The notes under the pieces were generated by a model. The model was not told the origin of the DNA. It saw only the letters and a program-made list of their open reading frames with translations, and made no database searches. From Pachydiplax longipennis (Eukaryota > Arthropoda > Insecta > Odonata > Libellulidae), in the NCBI GenBank assembly GCA_036926295.1, contig JAVFKF010000017.1, forward strand, positions 7,254,001 to 7,318,000: 64,000 nt of DNA. Direction: 5' to 3'. This document shows, one piece after another, positions 24,792 through 37,953 of the stretch. The position numbers and the translations under genes are program-made. Each line of letters starts with the position of its first letter. Positions within the stretch are counted from its first letter, which is position 1.

Positions 24792-27700
24792 AAGAGAAAA
24801 TCGTTTCTTAATAAGGGTAATCAGTATTCTCTTCTTTAATTAAACTTAAGGAATTCTAATTAAGTAAGTCCCTTTCCATTTCTTTCCTTTCCCGACGATG
24901 GACTTTTAACCCTCTAATCCTGCATTCACAATCAGTTACGCTAACCATCGGCTCAACTAGGGTGGTCGCGCGATAATGCAAGTTTCCGGACAATTTATCT
25001 TTGCCATGTATTTTTTCATTGCCCCATCTAAAAGGACATTTTTTGTGGCAGTTAGCTGTGATTTAATTACGCATCGTTCCTTTTCCTCGGCGTCTGAATT
25101 CGTGCAAAAGAACACTCAGTCTACGCGGGGACGACGAAGGGTTCAATGAATTCTCTCCTTTGTATTTTATATAAGAGTTTATGATATTAAAATTTTTTCG
25201 TCATCTTTATAAAGTATGTTCTTGCACCAAAGCTATAGGGGAAGAGATATAGGAGTATTTAATTAGAAAACTGAGTTTGTTTCTAGAATTTTTCTGATTG
25301 ATAGGATAGAAAAGTTCCTTATAGTGCGTCTACCTCATATTTCCTCCGTTTCTGCAGTGTCTGGTTCTTTTTCTGTTCAGAACTCTCTGTTTTATGATAA
25401 TACATGCAATGTTCACTTAAAGAGAATTATTTGATTTAATCTACGATTATTCAAACATGGATATTTGTATTCTAACCAAAATATATTTTCATTTCTGAAT
25501 TTGATTCGTGGTAGATATCAGGTTCTCATCGATAGGTCCTTAGTGAATGAACTATTGATATATGACTTTAAGTAAAGCATATCTAAAGCATTGCTAAACT
25601 TATTCATATGTTTATAAGTTCATTGCTATACTTTTTTTGTCATTTTTTGTCATGTCATTTGTAAATAGCTATCGGTCGAGAGCATTAGACTCAGAGTCCA
25701 GTTGTACTTAACCATCTCATTCTGATTCAATTGACTGCAGATCTACTCTATGAAATATCGTTTCACTTCTTTGCACCTGCTTTTTATTACGTTGCGTGAC
25801 ACAAGCACTCGAGAAATTTTTTGTTCACAGTAGCTAACTTACTACACTTTAGCCCTTAAAAAGACTATGCATCAATCAGAATCAGCAGTTACAAACTATT
25901 CGTCTAAAAAAAATACGCTTAAATCTAGCACTCATACAACGAACTTGTGATGAAAATCAAGTCTCGTGTACAGGACACGCGTTGAAAACCCGCGTTCACG
26001 TGTCGATTCCGAAGGAAACGGATGACATAATTTAATAGCAGAAGCAGAAGACTCCCACTCGAATATGTCGCGGTGAGATGTTTCGCACGGGCGTTGCATA
26101 AGGAGTTGCGTGGAGAATCAAAGGCGAATTGGAACTCGTTCAAGAATGAGAGAAGCAAAAACATCTCCGTAAGATGTTACTGGGAGAAGAAAAGGCCCAC
26201 AAGTTCATGCAAGGATGCGCGTGTAAAAGAATCGAGAGAAACTGATCTGAATAAACAGCGAAAGTCGGTCGAATAGTACACGCACAGTTGTAACGATTTA
26301 AAGACTTTTAATCTTCCCTGAGAGCTACTTGTAAGCCTGGTCCAAGATATATTTCACCTGCTGGAAGGTGTAATAAAATTTACTCGAGCGTACTCTTCCG
26401 GCAGACCTATATGTAGTTGATTCTAAATGTTGACCTAGGTAGAAGTTTGGTAACCAGAAGTTTCTACAGAAGAGTATATAGAGTTAATTATATTTTTACA
26501 TATCACTTCCTTTTAATAATTCCAACATTTTAAGTTCAGTTTACCGACAGAATTTCTATGGAATTTTGTAAAACCTTATAAACACGATACTTAAATTGAA
26601 TTGTTTTTTCATCATTCGCAAACTGCAATACTATTATTAATATTATTATAGAAGACTTTTGATCCTAATTTTCTTCAAAACGCATACGGTGTCAGCATTT
26701 TATCTCATCATAATTACGTTTGACAGTTCATTATAATATTTATTCTATTAATTATTATATTCCTGGTGAGTTATTATGTAATTAATGCTTTAATTAATAA
26801 TGTGATGGATAATTTCTAAATTTAACGCAACGATTGTCCAAAATTCCTGTTCTAATTGAATAATTCCCAGAAAAATATTTATCATGATTAAAAATACAGC
26901 AATTCTTACGTTAATTCAGGAGAATAAAGAAGTAAAGTGCGTTATTCGCTGCGTCGTACATTAATCTTTCGACTTTGAAAACCAACTACATTACCTTAGA
27001 TAATATCATATACATGTACATGACCGTTTTTATTAAACAAAATTAATGAATGCGTAATTTTAACATTGGAAGTCGCTAGATTCACATCTCTGTGGATAAT
27101 TATTTTGAAACAATCGTTAATGATTGAGCTATTTTGCCAGATGGTAGCAAATCAGTGAAATACTCGGACATTCCAAGTGTATGCGTTATTTAAATCAACG
27201 AATAGCGAATGCGCCTTATAACATTCTGAGGTAACGAATGAAACAGCAAGTAAATTGATTAACGAAAAACGGTGGATGTCCGATGGCAACGCTGGATCGA
27301 AGCGGATAAATACACTGACCCCTGAGGTTAGTTGCCCAAGTTGTGCGGCGTATAATCTCTCGGATTAAGGTCAGCTAATGAGGCCGGGTGAGAAGTAAGA
27401 AAGGATACCTCGAAGCCACTCACCTAACTCATGCCTTCGTTAAGCTCGTTTTCGATGCTCCATACGTTAGGTCTTCTCCGTACCGTGTTGAATTTTAAAC
27501 GAACCTTCCTTTTCAAAAACTTGAGAATAAATTACGCATCTCTACTTGCTACGCGGAAATTTTTTACAAAACAAAGGCATTAAATTAAGTAAACGAGAAA
27601 TTCGTTTAGTACAAGTTTATTGGGCATGTAAGGAGATTCGAGATGCTATGTGCATTTTCTAGTGGATTCTTCAACCACAACTTCACGGGACGAACTAAAC

Positions 27701-30700
27701 CGTTTTTAGATGCTTATACTACAAGTTTACAGCAAATTCACGATTAAATATCACACAACTGGTTTCAACATTTATGATACATCCCCCGAACCCCACCGTA
27801 GGTAATTTATTTGTTTGTTTAAAAGAAATAACTTTCTTCCGATTAAAATAGCGCTCCATCAGGTGAATTCATGTGTGATTGAATCAATCATTTCAGATCT
27901 TACAGAGGAAATAAAATTCTTTTTTAAAATTGACGTTGAAATTTTTTTAGTATATTATATAAATATCAGAATAACTTGTCTTAGCAGAAGGCTATTTACA
28001 CGAACATTTATTTTGGAATACAGTCGTGGTATTAGCGTTATTTTTGAGGGTGCTTCTACAGCTGCGGTCTTTCCGCATATATGGGTTGCTATCGGGAATC
28101 GAAGCCGTGACCGCTTCTATCAAGGGCGAGCGTGCAGCCCCTTTGGCTATCTGGGAGCCCTTTATGGAAGACATTTCGACAGTCATGCTAATACCATATT
28201 TTCCATCTGTTTCTTCTATTTTTATCCGATTATCACTTAACTTCTCTTTGATTCATAATGTTAAATAAGAGTTGTGTAAATTAAATTATTTTATGTGAAA
28301 GTATTAATTTCCATGCCGTTTAATGAACAGTTCGACAATTTTCATTTACCAAAAGCGAAAAATATAGAACCATGAAGTTATAACGCCATAATTATTACGT
28401 AAGAAAGGGTATATAGTGACTGATACAATTTGTTTCACGAGTGATCATACACAGCTGAGCATGTGTTCGATGCATTTTGCATGCATCATGGATTGAGAGA
28501 GGAGGGGGTGTTAGGGAGCTGAGAAAGGACTGGCGCAATTTCAGGGAATTCCGTGACTCACCACTGCAAATACATTCAGAAATGAGGACGCATAGGGAGC
28601 ATAAACAAGCAGAACAGATCACGTGGTAGCAAGTAGCTCATACATGCGAAATAAATATGATTTCTTATGACAGTTGGAGATTCAACGAATTGCCTCCTAT
28701 CCGAACGATGAAAAAATTTTCATGGAGAATGATACAGAGAAAGTTTTGTATATCACGATGGATGTGGACGGATTGAGTTCTCTCAGAATGAGAATTTAAA
28801 TAGTATTTTCCCTCAAAATAAGCTTTTATCTCAGTTATTTAGAATTTCGTCGTACTCGTAATTGGAATCAGCTAATATGTGTTGGGTTTATCATTGGAAA
28901 ACTATAAGTCTAGAAATATTCTATTCCATTCTTATATAAGGTAACTTTTAAGAATTTAATTTAAGCGTCTCTTCAGGATATATCTCCAGTTTACAAAACT
29001 TCATAAGATTTTTAGTATTTTTCAGTATGAATTCTCGGGTTTGAGGTAAATTTTCGATTAATCTAGTTAGGTATGTGTTGTTATTAATTTAATCAACAAC
29101 TAAATTATGAATGAAAGCTATTAATTTTATTATTAAATTATCGAAATTTTCAAAAACAGCGTAAGATTTACTCTTATACTTGTTCTTGATACTTGCATAG
29201 ATTTTTTTACACTTACGTAAACATTCATTTAGCAAAGAGGTTTATGGACTTTGTTGCGCTCGCTGCAGCTTATTCATTGTTTAATAGAAAACGGATAAGA
29301 TAATTTCAGGGACTGACGCTAAGTACGACCACCCTGGGATAGAAAATAATATTTCGAACGTTTTTACCGTACGACTACACCGCAATACCGTTGCATACAT
29401 TGGGTATTACACGTACCGCGAATACTTTATGTCCGTAGAGAACCCCAAACAATTTCCGTTCAACCTCACTTAAAAACACGCGCTGCGGTTGATAAATAAC
29501 GGGTTTCATTTTTTCCCTTCAATAACAACGAGCTGAATCAATAGAGCGTGAGCGATTGCCGGAGTATAGCTGTTTGATTGGACCTTTAAAGTGGTTAAAA
29601 GATGGGCTGTGATTCAGACTCTGCTTCCGGTGCTCACGTCAGTCGCTATGGAAACGTCCTTCAAAGCGATAAACACAGCCGATGCAAAGAGAAGCCACTT
29701 ACCGACTCTTAACGCAGTTATATCAATGGAGCGAAAAAAGAATGAGGCAAGGGGTTCTCGTATGAAACTGCTCCTATCTGAATATCGAGACGCATTTTCT
29801 GTTGGGTTATTCTTTTCGAATGACTTGCTCACTCATTCAGTCGCTCGCGTTGTTAAAATATCATCAATATGCCATCAGCGATTCCAATGCTGAAAGTAAT
29901 TTATCTGGCGTTTATGCTAAACTTCGTCAAACGTCATGAAGAAATCATATAAATATTATGCCACCTTGTATTCCTTACGAGAGAATAACGCACGCTATTC
30001 CTACTCTTCTATCAAAAATCAATTTCACTCAATGCTGAATGTCTTTTAAATCAATTATCGCCAACTTTCTTTCTCTATGCAAAAGTCGCTACAGCTCGCG
30101 CCAATACCCTGTAAGCAATACATGGAGCCATAAAATTTACGTGGTCTCTTCAAACGTTGGACGAAGTATATAAATTAATGGTAATACATGTAATTATTCT
30201 GAGATTATCATGTTCGATATAATTCTCTCACGCACAATAGTATTTTTGTGAAAGTTTTACTCCTAATTTTATACTGAATGAACTCACCTCTTCCTGAAAA
30301 AATATAGCTGAATTAGTTGCTATTTTCTATTAAACTCTTTCTCTTGCTTTTTTATCAGAACTTTTCTAAATTCCTTGCACTTAAGCTGGTATTTAAGCGT
30401 TATTATCGCATAGTAATCGCAATTTATACGTGATTGATTTGTGACGAATTGAGTTTTTATTAACACCGCAAATTTATTCATGCAGAAGAGATAGATCCAA
30501 TTTTTAAAAGTTTTTTATTGTCTCGAGCGTAAATCAAGACAGCAGGCGAATAACTGTAAGGGAAAATTGAACTGTATAAAAAGTATTCTAATTCAGAAAA
30601 GTACCAAGACTTTTTACTCGTGGTTAGAAAAAATTGGTTTCGTCCAATGTAGTTATTAATTTTAGCATTCCATTATATTCTGTTACCATACCATTAGTTT

Positions 30701-32828
30701 TCATCAAAGCGACAGCTGACAGCAAATTGATATATATTTTTCCGATGGAAAGTTAGTTAGCGAACTTCAGAAAAGTTAATTTCATCGTACTCTTGCAACC
30801 GGTGAGATCGACTGAGAAATTCTTCGGCTTTTTTCCTCGCTAAAACGTTAAGTAATAATACGCTGCGGAGTAATTCTTACAGTCATTCTTTACCGCGAGT
30901 TGTATAATGATTCCGCATGCGGTTTTTCTGCTTTGATCGCCGTTGGCTTTTCAATGTTGAAAACGACTAATGAAAGGAATCAGGCGGAAGTGGCGTCGCT
31001 CATTTGATAATGGAAATGGTGGAAAAAGCGGAAATCTATCTCATGTGAGGAAATGGATCTGCTTATCCTCGGGGAGTTATCTTCTGAGGAATCTTAATGG
31101 ACATGCAAGACACCGCCGCAATCAGATGCACTTCAAAGAGTTGACTGGATGAGGGTATAAGGCGCAAGGGAGAAATTGCTTCTAGATGAGGTCCAGCAAA
31201 GGCTATTTACTTATCGAATGGACGTTCATTGATAATCGATGATGAAAGAATGAAACTGCTGCTGTAAAATAGAACGCCTTGATTGCTCGAACCTCCTTAC
31301 ATTTAAAAACTAAGGATTCGATATAAGAAGAGACTTTTTACTCTCGATGTCGCCCTGATAAGATTCGTTTTATTATTATTACTGTACCCAGAATCAAAGA
31401 AAAATGTAAGAATAGTAGGATAATGGTCATGATGTGTCTGTTCTTACATATAACTATTACTGAGTTTAATTGCAAAATATTTCCAAATGAATACTTAAGC
31501 TAGAGACAGACTATTATATTCCCTTATTGTGGGTTGATTTCAATTCTCTTTGTCTTCTAACGAGCAGGAAAACACAAATGGAATATCGTATATGGAGAGC
31601 AAATGAAAGATTTGATTACTTGAAAGCAATGGCCGAGCAGAATTGATTAAAACGTGGCATGATGCCATCTGATTGCTAATGGATGTTTCCTGTAGTGAAC
31701 CAATCAGAATATGAGACTAAAATAATTATGTAATATAAGTAGTGTCAAAGTAATTGAGTATCGGATAAAAATGCCAATTATTAAAATGGAATTACATAAA
31801 TATAATGAAAATAAAATGAGAAATTAAATTGATGTCAATGGTTGAATTGCAGAATAACTTATAGTATATGTACGCTGTTTTTGTAAAGATGCAAAAAAGT
31901 GTGCGGTATTTATTACGAACTGGGTAAAAATATACTGAAACACAAAGAGACTCAAGATGCCGTGGACTATGCTTTATCCATTTTCCAAAAAACCCACAAC
32001 GTTTTGGGAAGTATACTTTGAAAGGCGCAGAAAAAAATCGATGAATTTATTGGTTATCCTTACTATGGTAAATTTTTTCACGACATTCCTTCGGTAAAAG
32101 TGTTGTCCATCATCATTTTCGAAATTAATTTTTGCTAATTGTCCAATCTATTACTTGGCATCACTCGACAAATTATCGTAACGGTGGAACTTCCGCTGGA
32201 GGCTTCTTGGAAAAGAACTCTCGATCTTCAAAGAGTGCCAACTTAAATGTGAAACCCCCACCCCTTCAACGAGAAATTAAATGAGACCGTCAGCGGTTGG
32301 ACTCCCATCTCTTGGACGGTTGAATGAACTCTGGTCCAGATATGGGAGAGATATAAAGGGCGACAGTTTCAAAAAATCCACTTCCGCTTCCATATTTGAA
32401 ATATATAAGGAACTCTTCCTCAGATAAATCAATGATTCGGCATTATCACCCATAGCTATGTAGATAAAAGTAGGGATACACGCGCCATTCTCGGTATATG
32501 CTTTATAGGGTCATTTAGGATATTCATAAATTCAGAGATAATAAAGAAAATCAATTAGAAGAGTAAATCACATGATATAATTCTCTGTGACTCTGCACAC
32601 AAAATCACTAAAGGAGTCTAACGAACTAACAAAATTAGCAAAAATAATTTTTAAGGTAATTTTTCCAAATCAATCTCCCAATTTTTTCCCAGTGTACCTC
32701 TCCTTCAACTTCAATAAGTCTACGTTTCTAATCAGAATATGTTAACCCTACTTTTAACCCTTTACAATGGTAATGGATGAACGTTGCATGGTAGACTTCA
32801 ATATTTAGTGCAATAATTAAAAAGCGAT
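24792..32828. other. Long gene-free stretch with one coding-like patch at about 28020-28190
   Basis: Mostly A/T-rich. At about 28020-28190 the G+C content rises; two plus frames (27815-28240 and 28026-28268) and one minus frame (27992-28186) overlap there, none beginning with ATG in the G+C-rich part. The second plus frame contains the balanced peptide GIEAVTASIKGERAAPLAIW (around 28092-28151), after a plausible acceptor TTCTACAG ending at 28061, but no matching donor was seen. About 25680 there is a tRNA-like string (TAGCTATCGGTCGAGAGC) without a B box. About 32160-32400 is another slightly G+C-rich patch without a long frame. Confidence 0.45.
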
Positions 32829-33092
32829 TAACCCGTATTTTGAAATCAATATGTTCTGGCGTAACTTTGTGGAAAGCCATAATAAATTATACAACTTTTT
32901 AATTTTCCACGGATTTTTGGATCGGAACGTTGTTATTTTCCATGGACTTTCTTTGAGCGTAGAAGGGAATCTTTGCTATCGCGATGATAAAAATTCGTGG
33001 AAAATTACAAAGTTGTATAATTTATAACCCGTATTTTTATCATCGCGATAGCAAAGATTCCCTACTACTCTCAATGAAAGTTACTGACATGG
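32829..33092. repeat. Nested fold-back repeat: three segments in alternating orientation
   Basis: Segment B (32941-33025) is copied in reverse complement on both sides. Its right part (32996-33025) pairs with 32882-32911 at 29 of 30 positions. Its left part (32965-32994) pairs perfectly over 30 bp with 33033-33062, and pairing continues with one gap to 32941 and about 33091. A 13-bp direct repeat TAACCCGTATTTT occurs at 32829-32841 and 33025-33037. The segment contains GCTATCGCGATGATAAAAA. No open frame is present. It could be a fold-back or MITE-type transposon remnant or the product of template switching during replication. Confidence 0.8.
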
Positions 33093-33235
33093 ATGCAATC
33101 ACGAGAAAATGTAATAAACTCCGTCTCGATATATTGACCTAAAATACAATTCAGTAAGGTGGGTAACAAAGTTCAAACGTCAAGAGAAAGGAGGAATTTT
33201 ATTTGAGTTTTCTAGCGCTAGCATCTTCATTCACC

Positions 33236-33268
33236 CACGTGAACGCATCTCGACGCCTACACGTGTAG
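33236..33268. promoter_or_regulatory. Paired CACGTG E-boxes, one inside a 12-bp palindrome
   Basis: CACGTG occurs at 33236-33241 and 33260-33265, 24 bp apart. The second sits inside the perfect palindrome CTACACGTGTAG (33257-33268). Spaced E-boxes of this kind are bound by bHLH and bHLH-PAS factors in animals. Function here is inference only; no promoter or gene is seen next to them. Confidence 0.25.
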
Positions 33269-36200
33269 AATAATGCCCTTTCTAGCTATTCTATTTTTAC
33301 ATCGGCAAGTGTATCTAGGCGCACTAACAAGAGAGATAGCTCGGGCGCTGGATGATAATGCGCTCTCGATGAACTCCTTCCAAAAAGGCGATAAGAAACT
33401 GCGCGTTAGAGCTTTTTACGAGAAAATCGACTGAGTAATGACAGGAAGAGAAGCGTCTTAAATGTATAACGAGGTCATCTCAGTCATTAAAAGTCTCCTT
33501 CTAAATGCCGACAGAGGAAGAGCTGATTACAGAATTCTAGGAATCGATGATGAAGGAACATTTACATTATTTTCTTCGGATTTTGCTCATCAGCTTCCAA
33601 TTTTTTATGGCTCCTTTAGAGGTGGTTGCTTTGCGAGTAATTAAAGCTAATCGACTGGTTGTTCCAGGAAGACAGATTAAGATCTTGGATCACTCGAACC
33701 TTTCGCTTTTTCTTGGGAGAGACAATCGATACTAATTGAAGGATTAGTTTCTCAAATTGCGTCAGATGAAGGAGGATGATGCATACTGTTTCATTATTAT
33801 TCGCAGTCGATTGTTTTTATTACGACTCTCCATGTCATTTACGATGTGTTGGTCTGAGATGAATTATGCGATTGCTTGTTTGTTATGTAATACGCTTTCT
33901 TCTTATAAATTTATTGCATGCATCTCATCATCATAAGTTCCTATCTCGGGCTATGAAATCTTTTTCTCTTCGAGATTGTCTCACTATTAATTTAGTCACG
34001 GCGTTTTTGTCATCATGCACTGGTATGATTATTTTTCTATATTAATGGAGTACTTAGACTTCGTAAATTTTTCTAGAAAGTGTATGCAGAATAATAATCT
34101 AACGTCGCAGGAAAGTTTATACTTTTCGACAGGAAATAAAAATAATACCCTAGACATCCTGTAGATATCATCGTCATTCAATTAGCCGTTACGAGTTTAA
34201 TTTTCATTTTTCTAAAGTTTGAAATGTGCATTATAGGTAATACATCAAGTCTTCCTTAATAAATTAATTCATTGATTCACATCGAAGGTACTAAAAATTT
34301 TGGTCCAAAATTCTGTTCAAAATTTCATGAACTAATGAAATATTTCATTTGAAATTTTTCATTAGTTTTTATCCTCTCAATCGATTTAGGTAATTCCTAT
34401 TCTATATTTCTTTAATCATAATGATTTTCTGCTTAGCGACTGAAAGAGAATTAAGCATACTGTATTGCATTTCGTCATCTTTCCATCCAATTAATTATTC
34501 TGAGAACGGATATCTAAAAAATTGTAGGAGATTAGGACTTCAAAATTTCCAATTTTCTGGAAGATTATAAGAGAAATATAGTTTTAAAAGGAAGGTTTTT
34601 CTTATGATTTAAAATTAATTTTAAGACTCCCACAAATGAGAAGAAATCTGCTTCGAAGTGTTTCTCATATACTTGTTACATCCCTACTTGTGAATGAAGA
34701 GTTGGTAACTATACGCTTTACTGTCGCGATAAATATAATTCCCATTAAATAGAATTATTCGTGCCTACTTTCATTGCTAAGCTTTCGTAAGATCATCATA
34801 TGTTTCATCTCCCTACGTAACTAAGTATCCAGATAATTTTCTTACCGTACTTTCACATATCCCAAAGCAGGAGAGATGCTTAACAGTCGTTCTCCGTAAC
34901 ATAATGACACGCTATTTCCAAATTCTTTCCCTTCTTCAAAATGTCTTCGGACCCCTACCATTTTTTGGACCATCTGAAGCGGCCTTATCTTTCCTTTTCC
35001 GTCAAATCAGTTCCCTTTGTTTTCGCCTACCGTCTCAGGCCCTTTAGCCTCATAAGGCGTTTTTCTTGTCGTCCCTCTCGAAATTATACACCCGCCTATT
35101 CCGAAAGTTTAGTCGTAGCAATATTTTCAGCACCATTTACGGTAGATGCCGGAATTGAGGTTCTTTTGTCCATCCGTGATGATGGGACCGAATGCCAGCT
35201 TCTTTTAGGGAAACTGTATTCCTTTAGGGCAACGGTATTCACGTTTTATCTCTCATCACGGTCGTATGTTAATGGGAACCGAAAATGACTTCTGTTAGAT
35301 AATCCAGTGCTTCCCGGTCTTTAGAATTCCACGCGTACGTATTTACTTAATATTTGGCGACACACTAAGTTAATGTCCGTGAGTTATTCTAAAAGTCTCA
35401 AATTCAAAATGAAGAAACTTCCAAGAAAATAAAATACTTGCTTATTATCTTGGTATTATTTTCATATTATATGCTAAGAATCGATTCATATAAAGGGTTA
35501 AATCGTTGGGGTGGTTGAAATTCTGATTGTAAAAGATTTCTGTACATATATTTTTCTTTCATCTAGTAGTTAGAGCAGATTTAACATCTAACGCGTCGCC
35601 TGAAAAATCTTTGGCGTTTGAGAAACGTGATACTCGTAGGTCTTGGGTAGCGAAATATATTTCACATCAAAAAGTAAATAAATATTGTCTTGAAACTCTT
35701 ATTTAGCTGCATATTAACAAGTATATATTTATATAGATTTTTATTAGAGTTGAGAACCAAATCATAATGTAATATAATATATCATAATCAAATCAAGTCG
35801 GTAACTCAGCCATTATAGTCAACGCCAATTCTCGAAGTAATCAAATTAAATTAAATTTCACTGCTTCATTACTTTATTTATATGCTACAAAGTCAATTCT
35901 AAGTAAACCTTCACTCTGACTAAGCTTCACTAGGATGTAAAAACATATTTTGCAGTTTATATTTCTATCAATGTCATTTTCCTTAAGTAATCAAGTGAAA
36001 GTTTCCCCAAGACTCCTCTGACTGTGATTCTCATCATTGTTAAACAGCAGTTCCATAAAGGTCAAAAACCCCTTCTTTATACTGAGATACTAACTCATAA
36101 GCGCTGCAGCGAGCTGTTGTTCATACGCGTAATGAAGGATCTGAGCGATGCACAAGCATCATTAAGCGTCGACGGCAGTATCAAGTCACAGTCACTGATC

Positions 36201-37369
36201 CTTAACATCTCTCGGCTCCTTAATTTACGCAGCTGTTCCTTTCATAGCGAGAGGTCATAGTGCCTTGGGTCAAATATTTAACAAAAAACGGACGGCCGTT
36301 CTCAAATAAAGAAAAATGGTCAGCCAGGATATTTGAGTTACTGATTAGCTCTTCGGAACTCGGAGCTTTTGATATTCCTTCTATAAATAAAGATGACCGT
36401 TTTCAAAAGAAGGATTCAATAGTAAAGATTATACAATAAGATGAATAAACTAAATGTCCGCAGAAGCTATTTCTTTCGATAATTGACGAAGGATGCGCTC
36501 TTCCTTATTTGATTTAAGTAAACTAAATCCAAGATCCTGTTATCTTGCGGACAATTCTTTTTCATACTTTGTTAACGCGTGTTAATTATGTATTAGAATA
36601 AAACATTTAGCGGTCACTACATCTTCATTCGAACTTATAATTTGAAATATCAAACTTACTGAATTACGACACCCGAAAATCAATGTTTGATAAATCGAGC
36701 GGTGGTAAATTAAATTAATTGATCTGCAGAACATTATGGAAACTGATTAGTTTCGAGTTTTTGGAAACATAACTGAATGGAACTATTTCATAAAACAATG
36801 AGTATTAATTTCGAAAGTCTCGTCAGAGAATAAATTGATTTTTTGTTAATGCAGTTAATCTTCCAGTAGACCAAAGAAAATCAAATGAATATAGTTTTTT
36901 ACCGGTTTAAATATCCTTGTGCTATACATAATGCAAGTTTACTGAATTTTAAATAGGGTAATGTCATAATCTTCGTGTATAGTGCCCATGTTAAAATTAT
37001 AATAGAATCAATAGAATCATTTCAATTTTCACTGAATAAAAAATTTCCATTCGAAGTGATAATATACTTGTGTGGTAACGTTATTAATAGAGTGAAGAAT
37101 TGAATTCGATAGAGTCGATTTGCTTTTTTCTACTGATTTCGGAAAGGGCTTTGACCGAGTTCATTAGCCCAAACTTAGCAGCGAATGAGAGGCGGTTGAT
37201 AAGTCTATTGATACCCGTCACAATCTATAGAGGAAATTTTCGAGAAATTTTATGGATCCAACTTGGGAATTCAGTAAAAAAAACTGCCGGAAGAGATTTC
37301 TATTAGTAGAATTTAATTACTTTGCGTTTTCGTCAATCATTTTTGGAATATTTCGTGAGTATTATATTG
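33269..37369. other. No gene recognised
   Basis: A 115-codon plus frame at 34941-35288 lies in slightly G+C-richer DNA and has no known motif. The perfect 10-bp inverted repeat ACTAATGAAA (34331-34340 against 34357-34366) makes a hairpin with a 16-base loop. The remainder is A/T-rich. Confidence 0.5.
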
Positions 37370-37490
37370 TTTCTTAGTGATTATAGTGAGTTTCGTAATC
37401 ACCAAAGTCAAAGCGGTCCAAGGTTCAATTCCCGGTGGGAGCCTATATAAAATGACCTTAGAAGCGTTTGAAGAATAATACTAAATACTC
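37370..37490 (+). mobile_element. tRNA-derived SINE, copy 3
   Basis: It carries GTCAAAGCGGTCC then the B box GGTTCAATTCC (37422-37432, one change from consensus), CCGGTGGGAGCC, and a body AAATGACCTTAGAAGCG (37449-37466) that aligns with the family body but has lost the CAGCTG core. The A-box region is hard to recognise and appears to contain an insertion. The 5' boundary is approximate and I saw no convincing target-site duplication. It is the most diverged of the four copies. Confidence 0.6.
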
Positions 37491-37524
37491 TTTCTTTGTT
37501 TTGATGTTTCATGACGCGTACTAT

Positions 37525-37953
37525 TTATCCCGATAAGGTGGAAGTTGAGAAAACATCCTTTTCATGCAATTGGAAAATCACTGACGGAACTCTTGAGAAA
37601 ATTACGAACTCAATTTTCAAGCACTCGTATGCGCAGAATGAGGAGGTCAATGTCAACTGATGGCAAATAATTCCTCTCCAAGAAAAGTACTCCTTTCTGT
37701 TTTCTTCCGGGAGCCCAGGCACAATTTGTTTCAAAGCTGAAGAAATACCAGGTATCCGCTTCAATTTGTCGCCCGACGGAGTAAAACTGTACAGTTGTGC
37801 AAAACACAGCCGCTTTCCCAGGGCTCTCAGATGTTCCGCAAGGCACGGGTCTGGGTCGCCTTCTTTGAAGACAAACGACTGTGGGACTCCGCATTCCTCC
37901 CCTTCATTTGTTCGGAAAGAATTCTCCCCGTGGGAGACACAGTCCCTAACCAT
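37525..37953 (-). other. Longest open frame in the window (about 142 codons), product unknown
   Basis: On the minus strand an ATG at 37951-37953 opens a frame that runs to 37525. Just upstream of the ATG, the minus-strand sequence CTAGGTGAGGAAG contains a donor-like GTGAGG, which would place a splice site in front of, not inside, the frame. The peptide has a balanced composition in its first half (for example GDPDPCLAEHLRALGKRL) and turns hydrophobic at its end. No domain, signal peptide or family is recognised, and plus-strand frames overlap it (37766-38004). It sits in one of the G+C-rich islands. It could be a chance frame, an exon fragment or a decayed transposon. Confidence 0.15.

Noticed and set aside
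25666..25700. TAGCTATCGGTCGAGAGC followed by ATTAGACT resembles a tRNA D-arm and anticodon arm.
   Set aside because: There is no B box at the required distance and the A box has two mismatches at fixed positions.
32754..35501. TTAACCCTTTA at 32754-32764 and its reverse complement at 35491-35501 could be the ends of a 2.7-kb piggyBac-like element (TTAA target).
   Set aside because: The match is only 11 bp in A/T-rich DNA, similarity stops there, and no transposase-like frame lies between. Chance is the simpler explanation.
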